Positions 54,115-64,000 of a stretch of 64,000 nucleotides of DNA are shown one piece after another; within the stretch, counting starts at the first letter, position 1, and every line of letters begins with the position of its first letter. This DNA is from Aphelocoma coerulescens (Eukaryota > Chordata > Aves > Passeriformes > Corvidae): the NCBI RefSeq assembly GCF_041296385.1, contig NW_027184063.1:434001-498000 (forward strand), in the 5' to 3' direction. The notes below the pieces were generated by a model. It searched no databases and had not been told where the DNA came from. It saw only the letters and a program-made list of their open reading frames with translations. The translations under genes were made by a program, and so were the position numbers.

Positions 54115-57100
54115 TTAAAGGGACTCTGGTTCTGAGCCAGCAGATGAACGTAGTTCTGCAGCTCTTTTGTTGAATATTTCCTGAACTACGATGTTTGTCT
54201 GGGAAGGGCTGTCGTCTCTCCTCAGGGCTTGAAGGGCTGGAAGAGACAGGAACAGAGCCACGGTCAGAGCCTGGATCTGCAGGAATCCAAGCAGACCTTC
54301 CTGCCAGGGCCATCTCGCCCAGCTCCTGCCATGGCCAGAAGACAGCAGGGGCCAAGGAGATCAGCCAGAAGGTGCTGGCCATGAAGCTCCCCACCGTGTC
54401 CCTGAAACCTCTCTGTGCTCTGCCCACGTCACCCCGAGTCCACACATGGAGCAAAGCCCCCCACAGCCAGGGCAGGGATTGCAGCTCCCGAGCCAGGCAT
54501 TGCAGCTCCCCCCGCCAGCCCCCGCTGACAGCCCGCTGCCCTCACTCACCCTCACTGAGGACCTGGAGCTCTTCCTTCTGCCCCCTCAAGAACACCCTGG
54601 CAGTCCCTGGGAGCACAGAGGCGGTCACGGCCCCGCGGCACAGCTCCCTCGCAGCGGCGCTGCCAGCCCCGTGGCCACACGCTCTCCTGCCCCGGCAGGG
54701 CTCAGCCCGGGCCCGTGCCGCATCCTGACGCCCGAGGGCACGGCTGCGAGAGGGCGGCAGCGGCCCCGAGGGCAGGCGGGGCTCCACGGCCCCGGGCACG
54801 GCTGCGAGAGGGCGGCAGCGGCCCCGAGGGCAGGCGGGGCTGCACGGCCCCGGGCCCGGCTGCGAGAGGGCGGCAGCGGCCCCGAGGGCAGGCGGGGCTC
54901 CACGGCCCCGGGCCCGGATGCCGCTGCCGGGGCAGCAGCCGGGGCCGGGGCCGAGCTGCGGCGGGGCGGGGAGGGGCCCCGGGCTCGTGGCTCACCGATG
55001 AACCTGACGGCCGCCTCTCGCAGGGACTGCTGTGGGCTGTCCACGAACGGCAGGGCCTGGTGCAGGCGCTCGGCCGCTCGGCTCCTGTCCTCTGCCAGCT
55101 GCAGAGAGCGCCAGGAGGGAAGGGTTGGCGCGGGCTCAGCCCCTTGGCCGGGCTCTCTGCGCCCAGCCCTGGCCTCCCCTGCCCGCACGGCCCCGAGGCC
55201 CGGCCAGCAGCCGCTGGCGCCGGGCTCTGGAGGGGGCCGAGGGCCGGCTGCTGCCCGGGGAGCCGCGGTGCCGCCCCGCGCCACGGCCCAGCGGGGCCGG
55301 GGCTCCATCGGCAGCCGGCTCGGGGCCACAGGAGCCTGGAGAAGAGCCCAGGCAAGGGAGCGGCGTGTGGGGCGCAGGCTGGCGCCCCTGGTGCAGCACC
55401 GCAGCCAACCCCACACACTGGGTACCAGGGGCAGGGGGCTTCTCCAGGCTCAGCTTGGGCTTCCAGGCAGTCCTTACCAGGAGCTTGGCAAACTTCAACC
55501 TCTGGTCCTTCTTGAGCAGCTGCTCGAGATCTCTCCTCTTCAGGAACTTGGCTGCACAAATCAATGTTTCGCGAGAAGCCTGGAGAGCAGCAGAGACCCA
55601 GAGATGGCACCACGGCCCAGGGCACAGGACCCGTGTCCCTGTGCCAAGGCTGGGAGGAGGCTGCAGCCTGGGAGGTGCCAGGGCTGGAGGCAGCCGAGCC
55701 CCCTCCCAGGGATGCAGCAGCATCACACAAAACCTTACCTTTGCCACACGCCAGTTCTCATCATCCCAGTAGATTATAAGTGGGTAAAGGCTCTGGTTCA
55801 CAATCGTCTTCAGGGGCTTTTTTCCCTCATCCACTACCAACTCCATCACCTTGGAGAAGAGGTGAATGGAGAGCAGCTGCACATGGCTATTGTCCTGGAG
55901 GAAAGGAAACCAACTTGATGCCATGATGATTTTTTGCCTTTTCTTTCATACCCCGTTTATATACCTTTTTATATTCTTAGTGGTTTTTGGCCTACATTCT
56001 TAGACTTATTTTGTTAAGCTAGGAGACTAAACATCTTAGAAACCGCAGACACCAAGGTCCTCTCCAGAACACATTTTGTAAACTAAGATAGGGCCATCGA
56101 GGGGGAAGGTTCCTTAGGGAGGGGGGCTCAATTGAGCCTCTCACTGGGGAATCTTTGATAGCTATGCTAATTAGTAAGATCTATAATGTTATACCCAATC
56201 TATCGTGTGTGTGCATTGCGGGGCGCATTTCGGCCCATTCCACGTGGGCGTGGTGCACCTAAGGATCCTTATAATAAATACAGAGGTAAAAGCCCTTTCT
56301 CCCTTCTAACCATGTTTGACTCTTGATTTTAAGACCAGGAAAAGGCATCAAACTACTCCAGGCCCACCTAGGCAAAGGCCTGAAAATGCAAAAGGCACAA
56401 AATTTCTGGGCAGCACCCAGTGCCTATGGCTGGGGCACAGAGCCTTACATTTTCAAAGAGTGGCAGGAGCGCCTCAGCCAGTTTCGGGGCGGTGGTGCTG
56501 GATACCAGGATGTCTTTGTTCTCGAGCACATTCATGAACACAGAGAGGGACATCCTGACCACCTCTCCATCTTCATCGCCCAGCAGCTCCACAAGCCGTT
56601 GGGACAGGCTGCCCATCCTTCTGGCCTGTGTGGAACACAAGGCTGTGCTGTGAAGCCATGAACGTCTGCACTGCCTACACCACCCTGGCCCTGCAAGCCC
56701 ACCCTGCTGCCGCAGGGCCCAGAGGCCAAAGGCCTGTCCCAAAGCACTGGGGCAGCTGAGCCGGGAGGCAGGAGAGCTGGGAGCAGCTGCCTCAGCTCCT
56801 GAAGCCCAGCCAAGCCCATGTGACTGCTTTCCCCAGCGCAGCTTCAGCCGCTGCCGCCTTCTCACCATTGCGGGATCCTTGCTGAGCACCACGAGGCCTC
56901 TGAGTGCCAGGCGACATCTCTGCCTGCACTCGCTCAGCAGGTACCTGGACATGATCTCCAGGACACTGTCACCGCATTCCCTCAAGTCCAGGCACTCGAG
57001 GACCTGAAAGGCACAGGGCAGTGACAGGGGAGCCGGCCGGCAGGAGCCCGGAACCGCCCAGGGCTGGGCCCAGGCAGCAGCGCAGGGCGCGGGCACCGTC

Positions 57101-60068
57101 CCAGGCAGCTGCGGCTACGAGAGGGCAGAGAGGCGGGAGGCAGCTCAGCGAGGCAGCGCTGGCCGTCAGGCTCACCTCCACAAGGAATGCCAGGAAGGGC
57201 AGATCCCAGCCTGGCTCCTTCCTGCTCAGCAGCCCAAGCAGGAGGAGTGCAATCCCAGAACACATGGGGAGGGAGACCCGGCGCATCTCTCTGGCAGAGG
57301 GAAAAAGGCATCAAGGCTGTGAGCTGGGGGGGCAAACATCTCCCAGGACTGACTCACAGAGGTGCAGGGGATGTGGGTGCTCTAGGAGGTGGCTGCTCCT
57401 GAGCACCCTTCTCCAGCCTTTTCCAGTGCCCTTGGCCATCCCTCATTGACCAGGCCCTCTGGCCCATGGCCACAGGGGCTGTGTGGGGCACCTCGGGCAC
57501 AGGGCACAAGTGCCGGGGGCAGTGGGGAGAAGGGGGTCTCACCTGGCCAGCAGACCCACTGCATAGTGCTGGGTGTCAGCACACAGCAGTGTGTCCCAGC
57601 CACGCTTGCGCTCCATAGCCACCACCTCATTGTCACAGCGCAGTCGACAGAGCAGAGCCTTCATGGCCTGCACTGCAAACCTGTGTGCAGAACAAAGCCC
57701 AGGTCACACTGGGAGCACTGGCGCTGGCCACAAGGGCATGGGAAGGACAGGAGGACTGGGACCTGTTGGAGTTGGTGGGAAGGCGGTGTTCCTCCCGGCA
57801 CGCTCTCCAGAAGCGATCAACTTCCTCTGGCATCTGCTGTGTGGTGATGACAACATGGGAGAGCAGAGCCACAAAGATGCGGGAGGAGTAAAGGTTCATT
57901 GCCTCGTGGCACCGAGGCACCTGGACAATCACCCACAGTGCCAGAGTTGCCTGAAAAAGAAGCAGCCCAAGACAGCGCTCAGTGCTGAGCTGTCCATGTG
58001 GCAGGGCCTGAGGGGAGATGCAGGGGGAGCACCGGGCCTGGTTCCCCCTGAGCCTGCCCCTAGCTCAGGTTTCAGCCCAGCACCTGAGGCAGGGAGAGGA
58101 TGGAGAGCTGCTGGAGCGGCAGCTTGGGGGCAAGCAAAGGCCAGTTCCAGAAACTCACAGCCAGGGCAAAAATGTCCTTGTTGTCCCCATCAGAGGTGGA
58201 CATGCTGTGCAGAGGCCAGTCCTCCATCACACAGAGCAGTGTTGGCAGCACCTTCTCCAGTGTGCTGCCTGACAAGCCTATGAGTCTCCACATCATTGTG
58301 GCAGCTCTGTGGGATCAGAGCTCTAAGTCAGGGGCGTCTCAGTCACAGTACCATGCCCTGTGCAGCTGTGGGGGCCCAGGTGACAGAGCCCCGGTGCCCT
58401 GAGGGGCAGGGAGGGAGCATGGCAGCAGGCTCAGGAAACAGAGGGGCCTGAGGGTCCTGGAGCTCTCCGCCTGTCTGGCAGACCCCATTGGACAGGCGGC
58501 ACAGGGCAATGGGCCCTAAGGGCTGGTGAGCCCTGAGCTCTCAAGGCAGCTGGGCCCCGTACCTGTCGCACGATGGGGCACAGCGCAGGAGGGTCAGCAC
58601 CACATCAGCGGGGTGCTCTTCAGCCAGCCTCAGAACGTTAATGGGCAGCCTGGGATCCACAGTGACATGGGACCCGAGTCTCTGGTGAATGTTCCTCACC
58701 ATGGCTGGCACCTGGAGGAGGCATGGGGAAGACTTGGAGCACTGTCCAAGGGAGCAACTTCCCCAGCTGCCCCCAAGAAATGCTTCCCTTCTCGACTCAC
58801 TGCTCTGGTCTCAAAGGCTGAGGGGGCCCAGCAGCTGTGGCTTGAGGGGGCACAAGATCCTTGGAGTGTCCAGCCCTGGCCCCAGGCTGCTTACCTGCTG
58901 CTGAGAAGAATCAGCACTCTCCTTGAAATAACCCAGTTTGGGAGCATGAATCCCAGTGGGAATGGGCATAGTGTCAGTATTTGGGATGCCCTGAGTCTCT
59001 CCGGTGTCGGTGTTTGTGATGGCCATGTCCTCAGTCCCTGCCATGAGAGTCTTCGCCGTGTGATCATTCATTGGACTGTCAGAGTCTTCTGAGGGTGCAG
59101 TGATATCTGTGCTGACACCAGGCTCTGCCTGGAGCTTGGTCAGCCCAGAGTCAGGCTCAGCTGTGCCCTCAGTTGCTTTGGTGCTGGTCTTTCCACGCCG
59201 GATGCACATGAACTTCCGGAACATCTGCAGGAGAACAAAGGACAGGGAAGAGAGGGATGTTCCAAGGGGTGCTCCAGGAGCGGTGCTCGGCTGAGCAGCG
59301 ACAGCAGGCCCAGCCCAGGTGGGGATGGCTGCAGGTACCTGCACTGTTCTCCGGAAGCGGCCATGGGCACGGTCCTTCTTTTGTGTCCGGTCCAGGGCTG
59401 CATCTGGCAAAGAGCGAGCGCAGCCAGAGCTGAGGGGCTGCGGGAGAGGCCGGAGAACGCAGCCCAGCCCTGCACTCCCCAGGCAGGGACAGCCCCGGGA
59501 TGCCCAGGGGATGGAACATGACTGCTGCAGGGGGTCTGGCCTGGCCCCTCTTCCGTCCTATCCATGGGCCTGTTCTCCAGGGATGGGATGGGATGGGATG
59601 GGATGGGATGGGATGGGATGGGATGGGATGGGATGGGATGGGAAGGGATGGGACGCGATGGGATGCAATGGGATGGGATGGGATGGGATGGGATGGGATG
59701 GGATGGGATGGGATGGGATGGGATGGGATGGGATGGGATGGGATGGGATGGGATGGGATGGGATGGGATGGGAAGGGATGGGATGGGATGGAACGGGACG
59801 CGATGGGACGCGATGGGACGCGATGGGATGGGATGGGATGGGATGGGATGGGATGGGATGGGATGGGATGGGATGGGATGGGATGGGATGGGATGGGATG
59901 GGATGGTGCCAAGCTGGCTGCCGCCATCAGCCCTGTGGCCCAGCTCTGTCACTCACTGTCCTGCCGTGGCTGGAACTGCTCCAGCTCTTCAGGCTGTTGT
60001 GCTGGGGCAGCTCCAGGGCCTTTTTTCCCCCTGAACACTTTGAACAGGCCACGGAATCTGCCCGCCAT
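54115..60068 (-). CDS. Maestro heat-like repeat (MROH) family protein, apparently intact
   Basis: Fifteen exons chained by AG/GT sites and phase: 60068-59957 (ATG, MAGRFRGLFKVFRGKKGPGA), 59403-59339, 59224-58895, 58711-58563, 58306-58159, 57950-57763, 57680-57543, 57290-57176, 57003-56866, 56625-56449, 55894-55739, 55579-55478, 55098-54996, 54606-54550, 54236-54115 (TAA). The sum is 2,100 nt, 699 residues, no stop. Residues 60-169 are a Ser/Thr/Asp-rich variable linker. From 170 on are alpha-helical HEAT-type motifs typical of avian MROH proteins: VPAMVRNIHQRLGSHVTVDP, MEDWPLHSMSTSDGDNKDIF, EEVDRFWRACREEH, MKALLCRLRCDNEVVAMERK, LSQRLVELLGDEDGEVVRMS, LREAAVRFI. Function of these proteins is poorly known; HEAT repeats suggest a scaffold. 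I cannot assign a specific MROH number. The start rests on one in-frame ATG. Confidence 0.85.
54741..54920 (+). repeat. GC-rich tandem repeat of about 59 bp, three copies
   Basis: Units start CGGCTGCGAGAGGGCGGCAG at 54741, about 54799 and about 54858. It lies in the intron between the last but two and last but one MROH exons. Confidence 0.92.
55925..56335 (+). mobile_element. Probable solo LTR in an MROH intron
   Basis: An AT-rich insert between MROH exons 10 and 11, with CCTTATAATAAATACAGAGG as a plus-strand polyadenylation context near 56270 and a pyrimidine-rich end. The composition contrasts sharply with the GC-rich introns around it. Terminal repeats were not resolved. Confidence 0.45.
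59581..59906 (+). repeat. (GGGAT)n microsatellite in MROH intron 1
   Basis: About 65 pentamer units over 326 bases, with scattered variants (GGAAGGGAT, GGGACGCGAT). It generates spurious Met-Gly-Trp-Asp and Ser-His-Pro-Ile-Pro ORFs on the two strands. Confidence 0.98.
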
Positions 60069-60073
60069 GCCGC

Positions 60074-60470
60074 AGTCTGGCCTCGAGGGCACCTTCAAGA
60101 GAGATGCCTGGGGAAAGCTCTGAGTGAACAAGTCCTGCACTTGTGCCTTGAAGGCACCAGCAGCAGAGAAGCCTCAGGAAGGCTACAGGACAGCAAGTCC
60201 TGCACCCTGGTCTCAGAGGGCTCCTGCCACAAGGACAGGAGACTCCTCGTCAAGGATTGTGGTCAGCAAAGCCAAGGGTCTGGCCTTGAGGGCACCGGCC
60301 ACAGGGATGGGAGATGCCTCGGAAAAGCTCCGGGGCACCAAGTCCCACGGTCTGCCCTTGAGGGCACCTGCAAAAGAGAAGCCTCGAGAAGGCCACAGGT
60401 CACCAAGTCCTGTGGTCTGGCCTCGAGGTCACCTGCAGGAATAACGCCTCGGAAAAGCTCCGGGTCAGCG
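60074..60470 (+). repeat. Tandem repeat of about 66 bp just upstream of the MROH start
   Basis: About six degenerate units with the landmarks AAGTCCTG(C/T), TCTGGCCTTGAGGGCACC and AGATGCCTCGGAAAAGCTCC. It occupies the 5' UTR/promoter position of the MROH gene. A single similar unit (GGCCTTGAGGGCTTCTGCCG...GGAGATGCTTCGGGGAAGC) recurs at about 62627-62700. Confidence 0.85.
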
Positions 60471-60760
60471 AGGAACGAGTGCGCTGTGCGGGGGCTCCTC
60501 ACGGCACCGCTCTGTCCCGTCCTGTCCCGTCGCGTGCTCCGAGCACTGTGGCGTGGCCGCGTCGCCGCCAGCCCCTATGTCAGCACGTGTCACAAAGGGC
60601 CCTGGGACACCCTGTCCCGTTCCACCCCACGGTGACCGTGCTGCACCATGTCACAAAGGGCCCTTGCACACGCTGCCACCTGCCCTGGGGCCACCCCCAG
60701 CCCACCCCAAGTGGCCCAGGTTGGAAGGAATGCCCTGCCCCAAGTGTCTAAGGCAGCCCA
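60471..60760 (-). promoter_or_regulatory. Likely MROH promoter region
   Basis: A GC-rich segment with CpGs (about 60530-60570) upstream of the repeats and ATG, with GTCACAAAGGGCCCT occurring twice (about 60589 and 60651). No TATA box is evident. Assignment is by position. Confidence 0.35.
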
Positions 60761-62842
60761 ACAGGAATTTTAGCATCGGCTCCAGCCATAAGCAAACGCT
60801 CCCCTGCTCTGTGGGCTCGGGGCAGCACCAGGAGCCCCCACGGCTGCCGCCGCAGCCGCCGCGGGAAGGGCTCTTCCACAGAAGCTGGCACGGCCTCCTT
60901 GGGACACGTCCCGGCCGGTGGCCATCCTAAAGCCGGGGCTGTGACACAGACAAGGAACGTGTGGGCCAGGGCACGAATGCTGCTCTGACCCCTGGGGCCC
61001 GGGGAGCGCTGAAATCAGCAGGTGTGGCAGAGTCCCCTCCGAAGCAGACCTGCCACCCCCAAGCCCTGGCAGCGCTGGTGCCCATCTCCTGCCCCAGAGA
61101 CCTGTGCCCCCAGGGGCTTCTCTGCCAGAGGGCAGCCAAAGCCAAGGTGCATTGGGGTCTGTGCTCCTTCCTACAGGGGGCTGTTGGCAGGAGCAGCTGG
61201 AGTGACTGGGGGCAGCGCTTGGTATCCAACAGGAGATGTTGCTCCTTCCTGGAGTGAATTTTTTCATGGAAGGGATTAGCAGTAGCACCAGAACAGCATC
61301 AGCTGCTGAGTTTCACAGGGCAAAGAGATTCTACAGAGACACTGTGACGTTTCCTTGTGCTTTTCTGTCTTTCTTGCATTCTGGAAATGAAAGAATTGGC
61401 CCAGCCTCTGATATTCAACATTCCTGTTGCTGTGTGTCTGGCTGTGGCAGCTCACATTCAAACACAACTGCGTCCCTGCTGAGCAGGGCAATGGACGGCC
61501 ACAAACAGGGAGGTTCCCCAGGGAACATCAAGGGAGACACCTGGGGAAGTGCAGAGGATAGGGATAGCTGTGGGAGGAGAAGCTGTTCTGTGTCTCTGAT
61601 GATGGTGCCAGCACCCTGAAGGAGCAGCCAAGACAGGCGCTGGAAGCACACAGGTCCCACCCTTTTCTGCTGTCACATGGACTCGGGACACACTTGTTGC
61701 CACAGGTCCAGCAGCCGTGATGCAGGAACAATGGAGGGCCATGCATTGGTAGGGAACGGCCTCCAGCAAGAGCAAAGCAGGATCCTCTGGCAGCAAAGCC
61801 TGAGCTTGTGAACCGGGCCATCTCCTCTGCACACAGCAAAGTGCTTCCCTCCACCCCTGAACGTCTGCCAGCTTTTCTTTAGTGCCGGCTGCATCTTCCT
61901 TTGTTCCAAGCAAGTCCAGGATTTAGTTTGGAAGCTCATGTACGTGTCTTTAAGGGGCCTGCATGCAGGAGAGGGATGGCACCTGCAGTGCAGGGCTTGT
62001 GTCCCATCAGAGTCTCTCTCTCACGATGGCACCAATGCTGCTGCCTTGGGACGCCTGACTGTGGAAGGCGAGTCTGCCCTCAAGCACGGCCACTGAAGTC
62101 AGTCAGGGGCACAGGCTGCAGCTGAAGCTGCCAAGCGTCGCTGTGAGGCTGGCAAGGCAAGAGGAAGCCATTGTGGCCAATTCTGCTGGAGCCTTTTGCC
62201 CAGCCACGTGCAGCTGTGCCCACAGTATGGCCCCGTTTGGCGTCCCGGCTGGTGCGGATGCCTTGTTGAGCTGGTGCCGGCATTGGGGCTCCTGCTGTTC
62301 CTGTGCACGCTCTGGTGCTGTTTCTGTGGCGTCCAGAGCTGTTTCGGCAGCAGCGACTCGGCAGCCCTGCTCGAGGAGACATCGCCGCCCTCCCCATGGT
62401 GGCAGCAGCTGTGCGGGCCCAGAGCTCTGTGCCAGGGGGGCCTCGGTCACAGCCCCGTGGCCTGGGCAGCCGCGGGGGCCCGGGCTGGCCGCCAGCCCTG
62501 CCTCTGCCCACCGCCCCTTCTTGGCAGCAGCCAGGGGCCGTGCCCCAGCAGGGCTCCCCGCCCTCCTTGTCCCCAGCCAGCCCAGCCTCGGCACCTCGGG
62601 GTGCTCCCCACCCTCCTGCTGAGGCCCGGCCTTGAGGGCTTCTGCCGCAGGCCTGGGAGATGCTTCGGGGAAGCGCCAGAGCAGCCGGGCGGCAGGAACG
62701 AGGCGGCTGCCTGGAGGCTGCTTATGGCCTCTGACAGCCACTTCCTCGGGCCTTCCCACCACCCCAGCCCCTCAGGGGCCTCCTGTTGTTCTGCCAAGGG
62801 GCAGAGGCGATTTAAAGGACACAGCACCGGGAAGAATGCTCT
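60761..62842. other. No gene recognised
   Basis: Mixed sequence with CpG-rich parts near 62330-62620. Open frames on both strands (for example 62196-62855 with a Leu/Cys-rich hydrophobic stretch) lack splice support or a family match. A single relic of the 66-bp MROH-upstream repeat at 62627-62700 hints at a lost MROH gene start. Confidence 0.4.
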
Positions 62843-64000
62843 TATTTTACTGTGAAATTAAGGAACCGCAAATGTAAAACGATACATTCAATAAAACTAG
62901 GGGCTTGGATTTAGCAACAAGCAAAAATAAGCAAGGTAATGCACCTAATTATTACTATCCAAGAGAAAGGAGAGTGATTTAGAAAGATGCATCACCAATT
63001 GCCTAAATACCTTGCCACCATCCAGATCCGCAGTCATTGGGGAGCCCCGTTTTGCAGCAAGGAGCTGGAGAACCCTTCCCGTCAATTGGGAGAATCCTAT
63101 GGGTGCATCTACCCGTATGTGAGGCCTCCAAATTTGCCCCAAACTCGGGTCCAGCTTTTAGAGGCCCAAATCAGGAAGTCCAAGCGACTTGATTGTGTTT
63201 TTAGTCTGGAAACACCTGGGTCTGATGGCACACTTTGCAACCAGCAGGGGCCACAGCTTGGCCAGTGCCCAGGCCTTGCCTGGGAGGGTTTCCCCTCAAA
63301 CACCCTGCAAACCAACCTTTATTCATGTCAGCTGGGGAAAGTTTCTTAAATTATCCATTTCTTGCAGATAACTGTACACGATTATGGGAAAGTTTCTAAA
63401 GCAGCCCGTTTGGCATTAAACAGCTAGCATAAGCATCTTTGTCATCTGTTTTTAGCTGAATAATACTGATGGTGTTAGTCACAGATTGGCCAGGGTTCAT
63501 CTTGTAGGTCAGCTCCGGCTGAGGCCTGCTGCTCAGGCCTCAGCACATCAGTCGCTCCTCTGACTTACAGGATGAATCATGGTTGTCAGATTGCCTCTGC
63601 AGTTGTTGCATATGGGGTTGGTGGATCTTGAGGTGTAGCTGCGAGCTGCCTTCCCTGTACTGTGTGCTGGATGAGTCGTACAATACAAGGAAAGAAACAA
63701 GGAATAAACAGGAAGGTAGCAGCTGCACTGTTCCGGTTTGGCCAAATTTAGAAATATATCCTCTGAGAGAAGGCACAACCACCCCTTCCCCCCCCCCCCA
63801 GCATTAATTTCTGGGCACAGGCAGCGATATGGTATACACATCATAAGGTCACCCCAAGACATTCACAAAGGGAAAGGAGAAAGGGCCCCTTTGAGCCACA
63901 GACTCCCTGGCAGCCACAAGAATATATCTGGTTCCCAACATTCCCATGTCTGGGTTGGTACATGGGCTAATTTTCTCATCTCCCGAGTTGTCTGTTTTCC
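62843..64000. repeat. Right copy of the near-identical direct repeat
   Basis: Matches 1-1158 with about five substitutions and one 3-base homopolymer difference. It runs to the window edge, so its real right end is unknown. The left edge falls at about 62841-62843, immediately after GAATGCTC. Confidence 0.9.

Noticed and set aside
59581..59906. Interstitial telomere
   Set aside because: The unit is GGGAT (five bases), not the vertebrate TTAGGG hexamer.
59140..60034. Met-Gly-Trp-Asp and Ser-His-Pro-Ile-Pro repeat proteins
   Set aside because: Translations of the (GGGAT)n intronic microsatellite.
62196..62855. 219-codon plus-strand frame with a hydrophobic Leu/Cys segment
   Set aside because: No splice support, family motif or promoter; runs into the ERV-derived repeat at its end.

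Overview
The window is vertebrate genomic DNA, most likely from a songbird (passerine). Evidence for a bird: a PIM-type kinase copy and a maestro heat-like repeat (MROH) gene, both families I know to be expanded in passerines; short CR1 LINE ends; MHC class II beta and FLOT1 fragments lying near an avian-style C2H2 zinc-finger gene; and many endogenous retroviruses (ERVs). There are no bacterial operons, tRNAs, rRNAs or CRISPR arrays. Coding sequence is split by GT/AG introns and most ORFs are retroviral or chance.

Layout. 1-6.1 kb: ERV remnants (a minus-strand pol, then a plus-strand env). 6.8-8.2 kb: CpG-rich DNA with a broken PA-domain exon of a GRAIL-type E3 ligase. 9.3-12.0 kb: a PIM-kinase copy with recognisable exons but no visible glycine-loop exon and an 8-bp deletion in the last exon. 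14.8-19.0 kb: an LTR-flanked ERV with integrase, dUTPase and env remnants. 19.8-20.5 kb: a TGATGTCA minisatellite. 20.5-24.0 kb: a 5'-truncated gammaretrovirus-like ERV on the minus strand. 24.1-26.6 kb: minisatellites and an inverted 0.93-kb copy of the PIM 3' end. 27.6-34.4 kb: a provirus with 253-bp LTRs, a 6-bp target duplication, a tRNA-Phe primer site, class II-like gag-pol and a gamma-type TM envelope. 36-43 kb: an MHC-like patch (class II beta exon remnant, zinc-finger pseudogene, 2-kb minisatellite between two copies of a promoter-like block, FLOT1 exons with one exon core present three times). 46.1-52.8 kb: an LTR-flanked gag-pro-pol element without env. 53.9-60.1 kb: an MROH-family gene on the minus strand whose 15 inferred coding exons sum to 2,100 nt (699 codons plus stop) with no break. 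62.8-64 kb: the first 1,158 bases of the window return almost unchanged.

The MROH gene is the only cellular gene here that looks intact. PIM, PA-domain, MHC class II beta, zinc-finger and FLOT1 sequences are partial or disabled. The ERVs all carry stops, frameshifts or deletions. The repeated theme is local duplication: a possible 62.8-kb tandem unit, an inverted PIM end, duplicated promoter-like blocks, triplicated FLOT1 exon cores and many minisatellites, as expected of a fast-evolving, assembly-difficult immune-type or microchromosomal region. Exon boundaries were read by eye from splice dinucleotides and reading-frame continuity; LTR ends are approximate unless stated.
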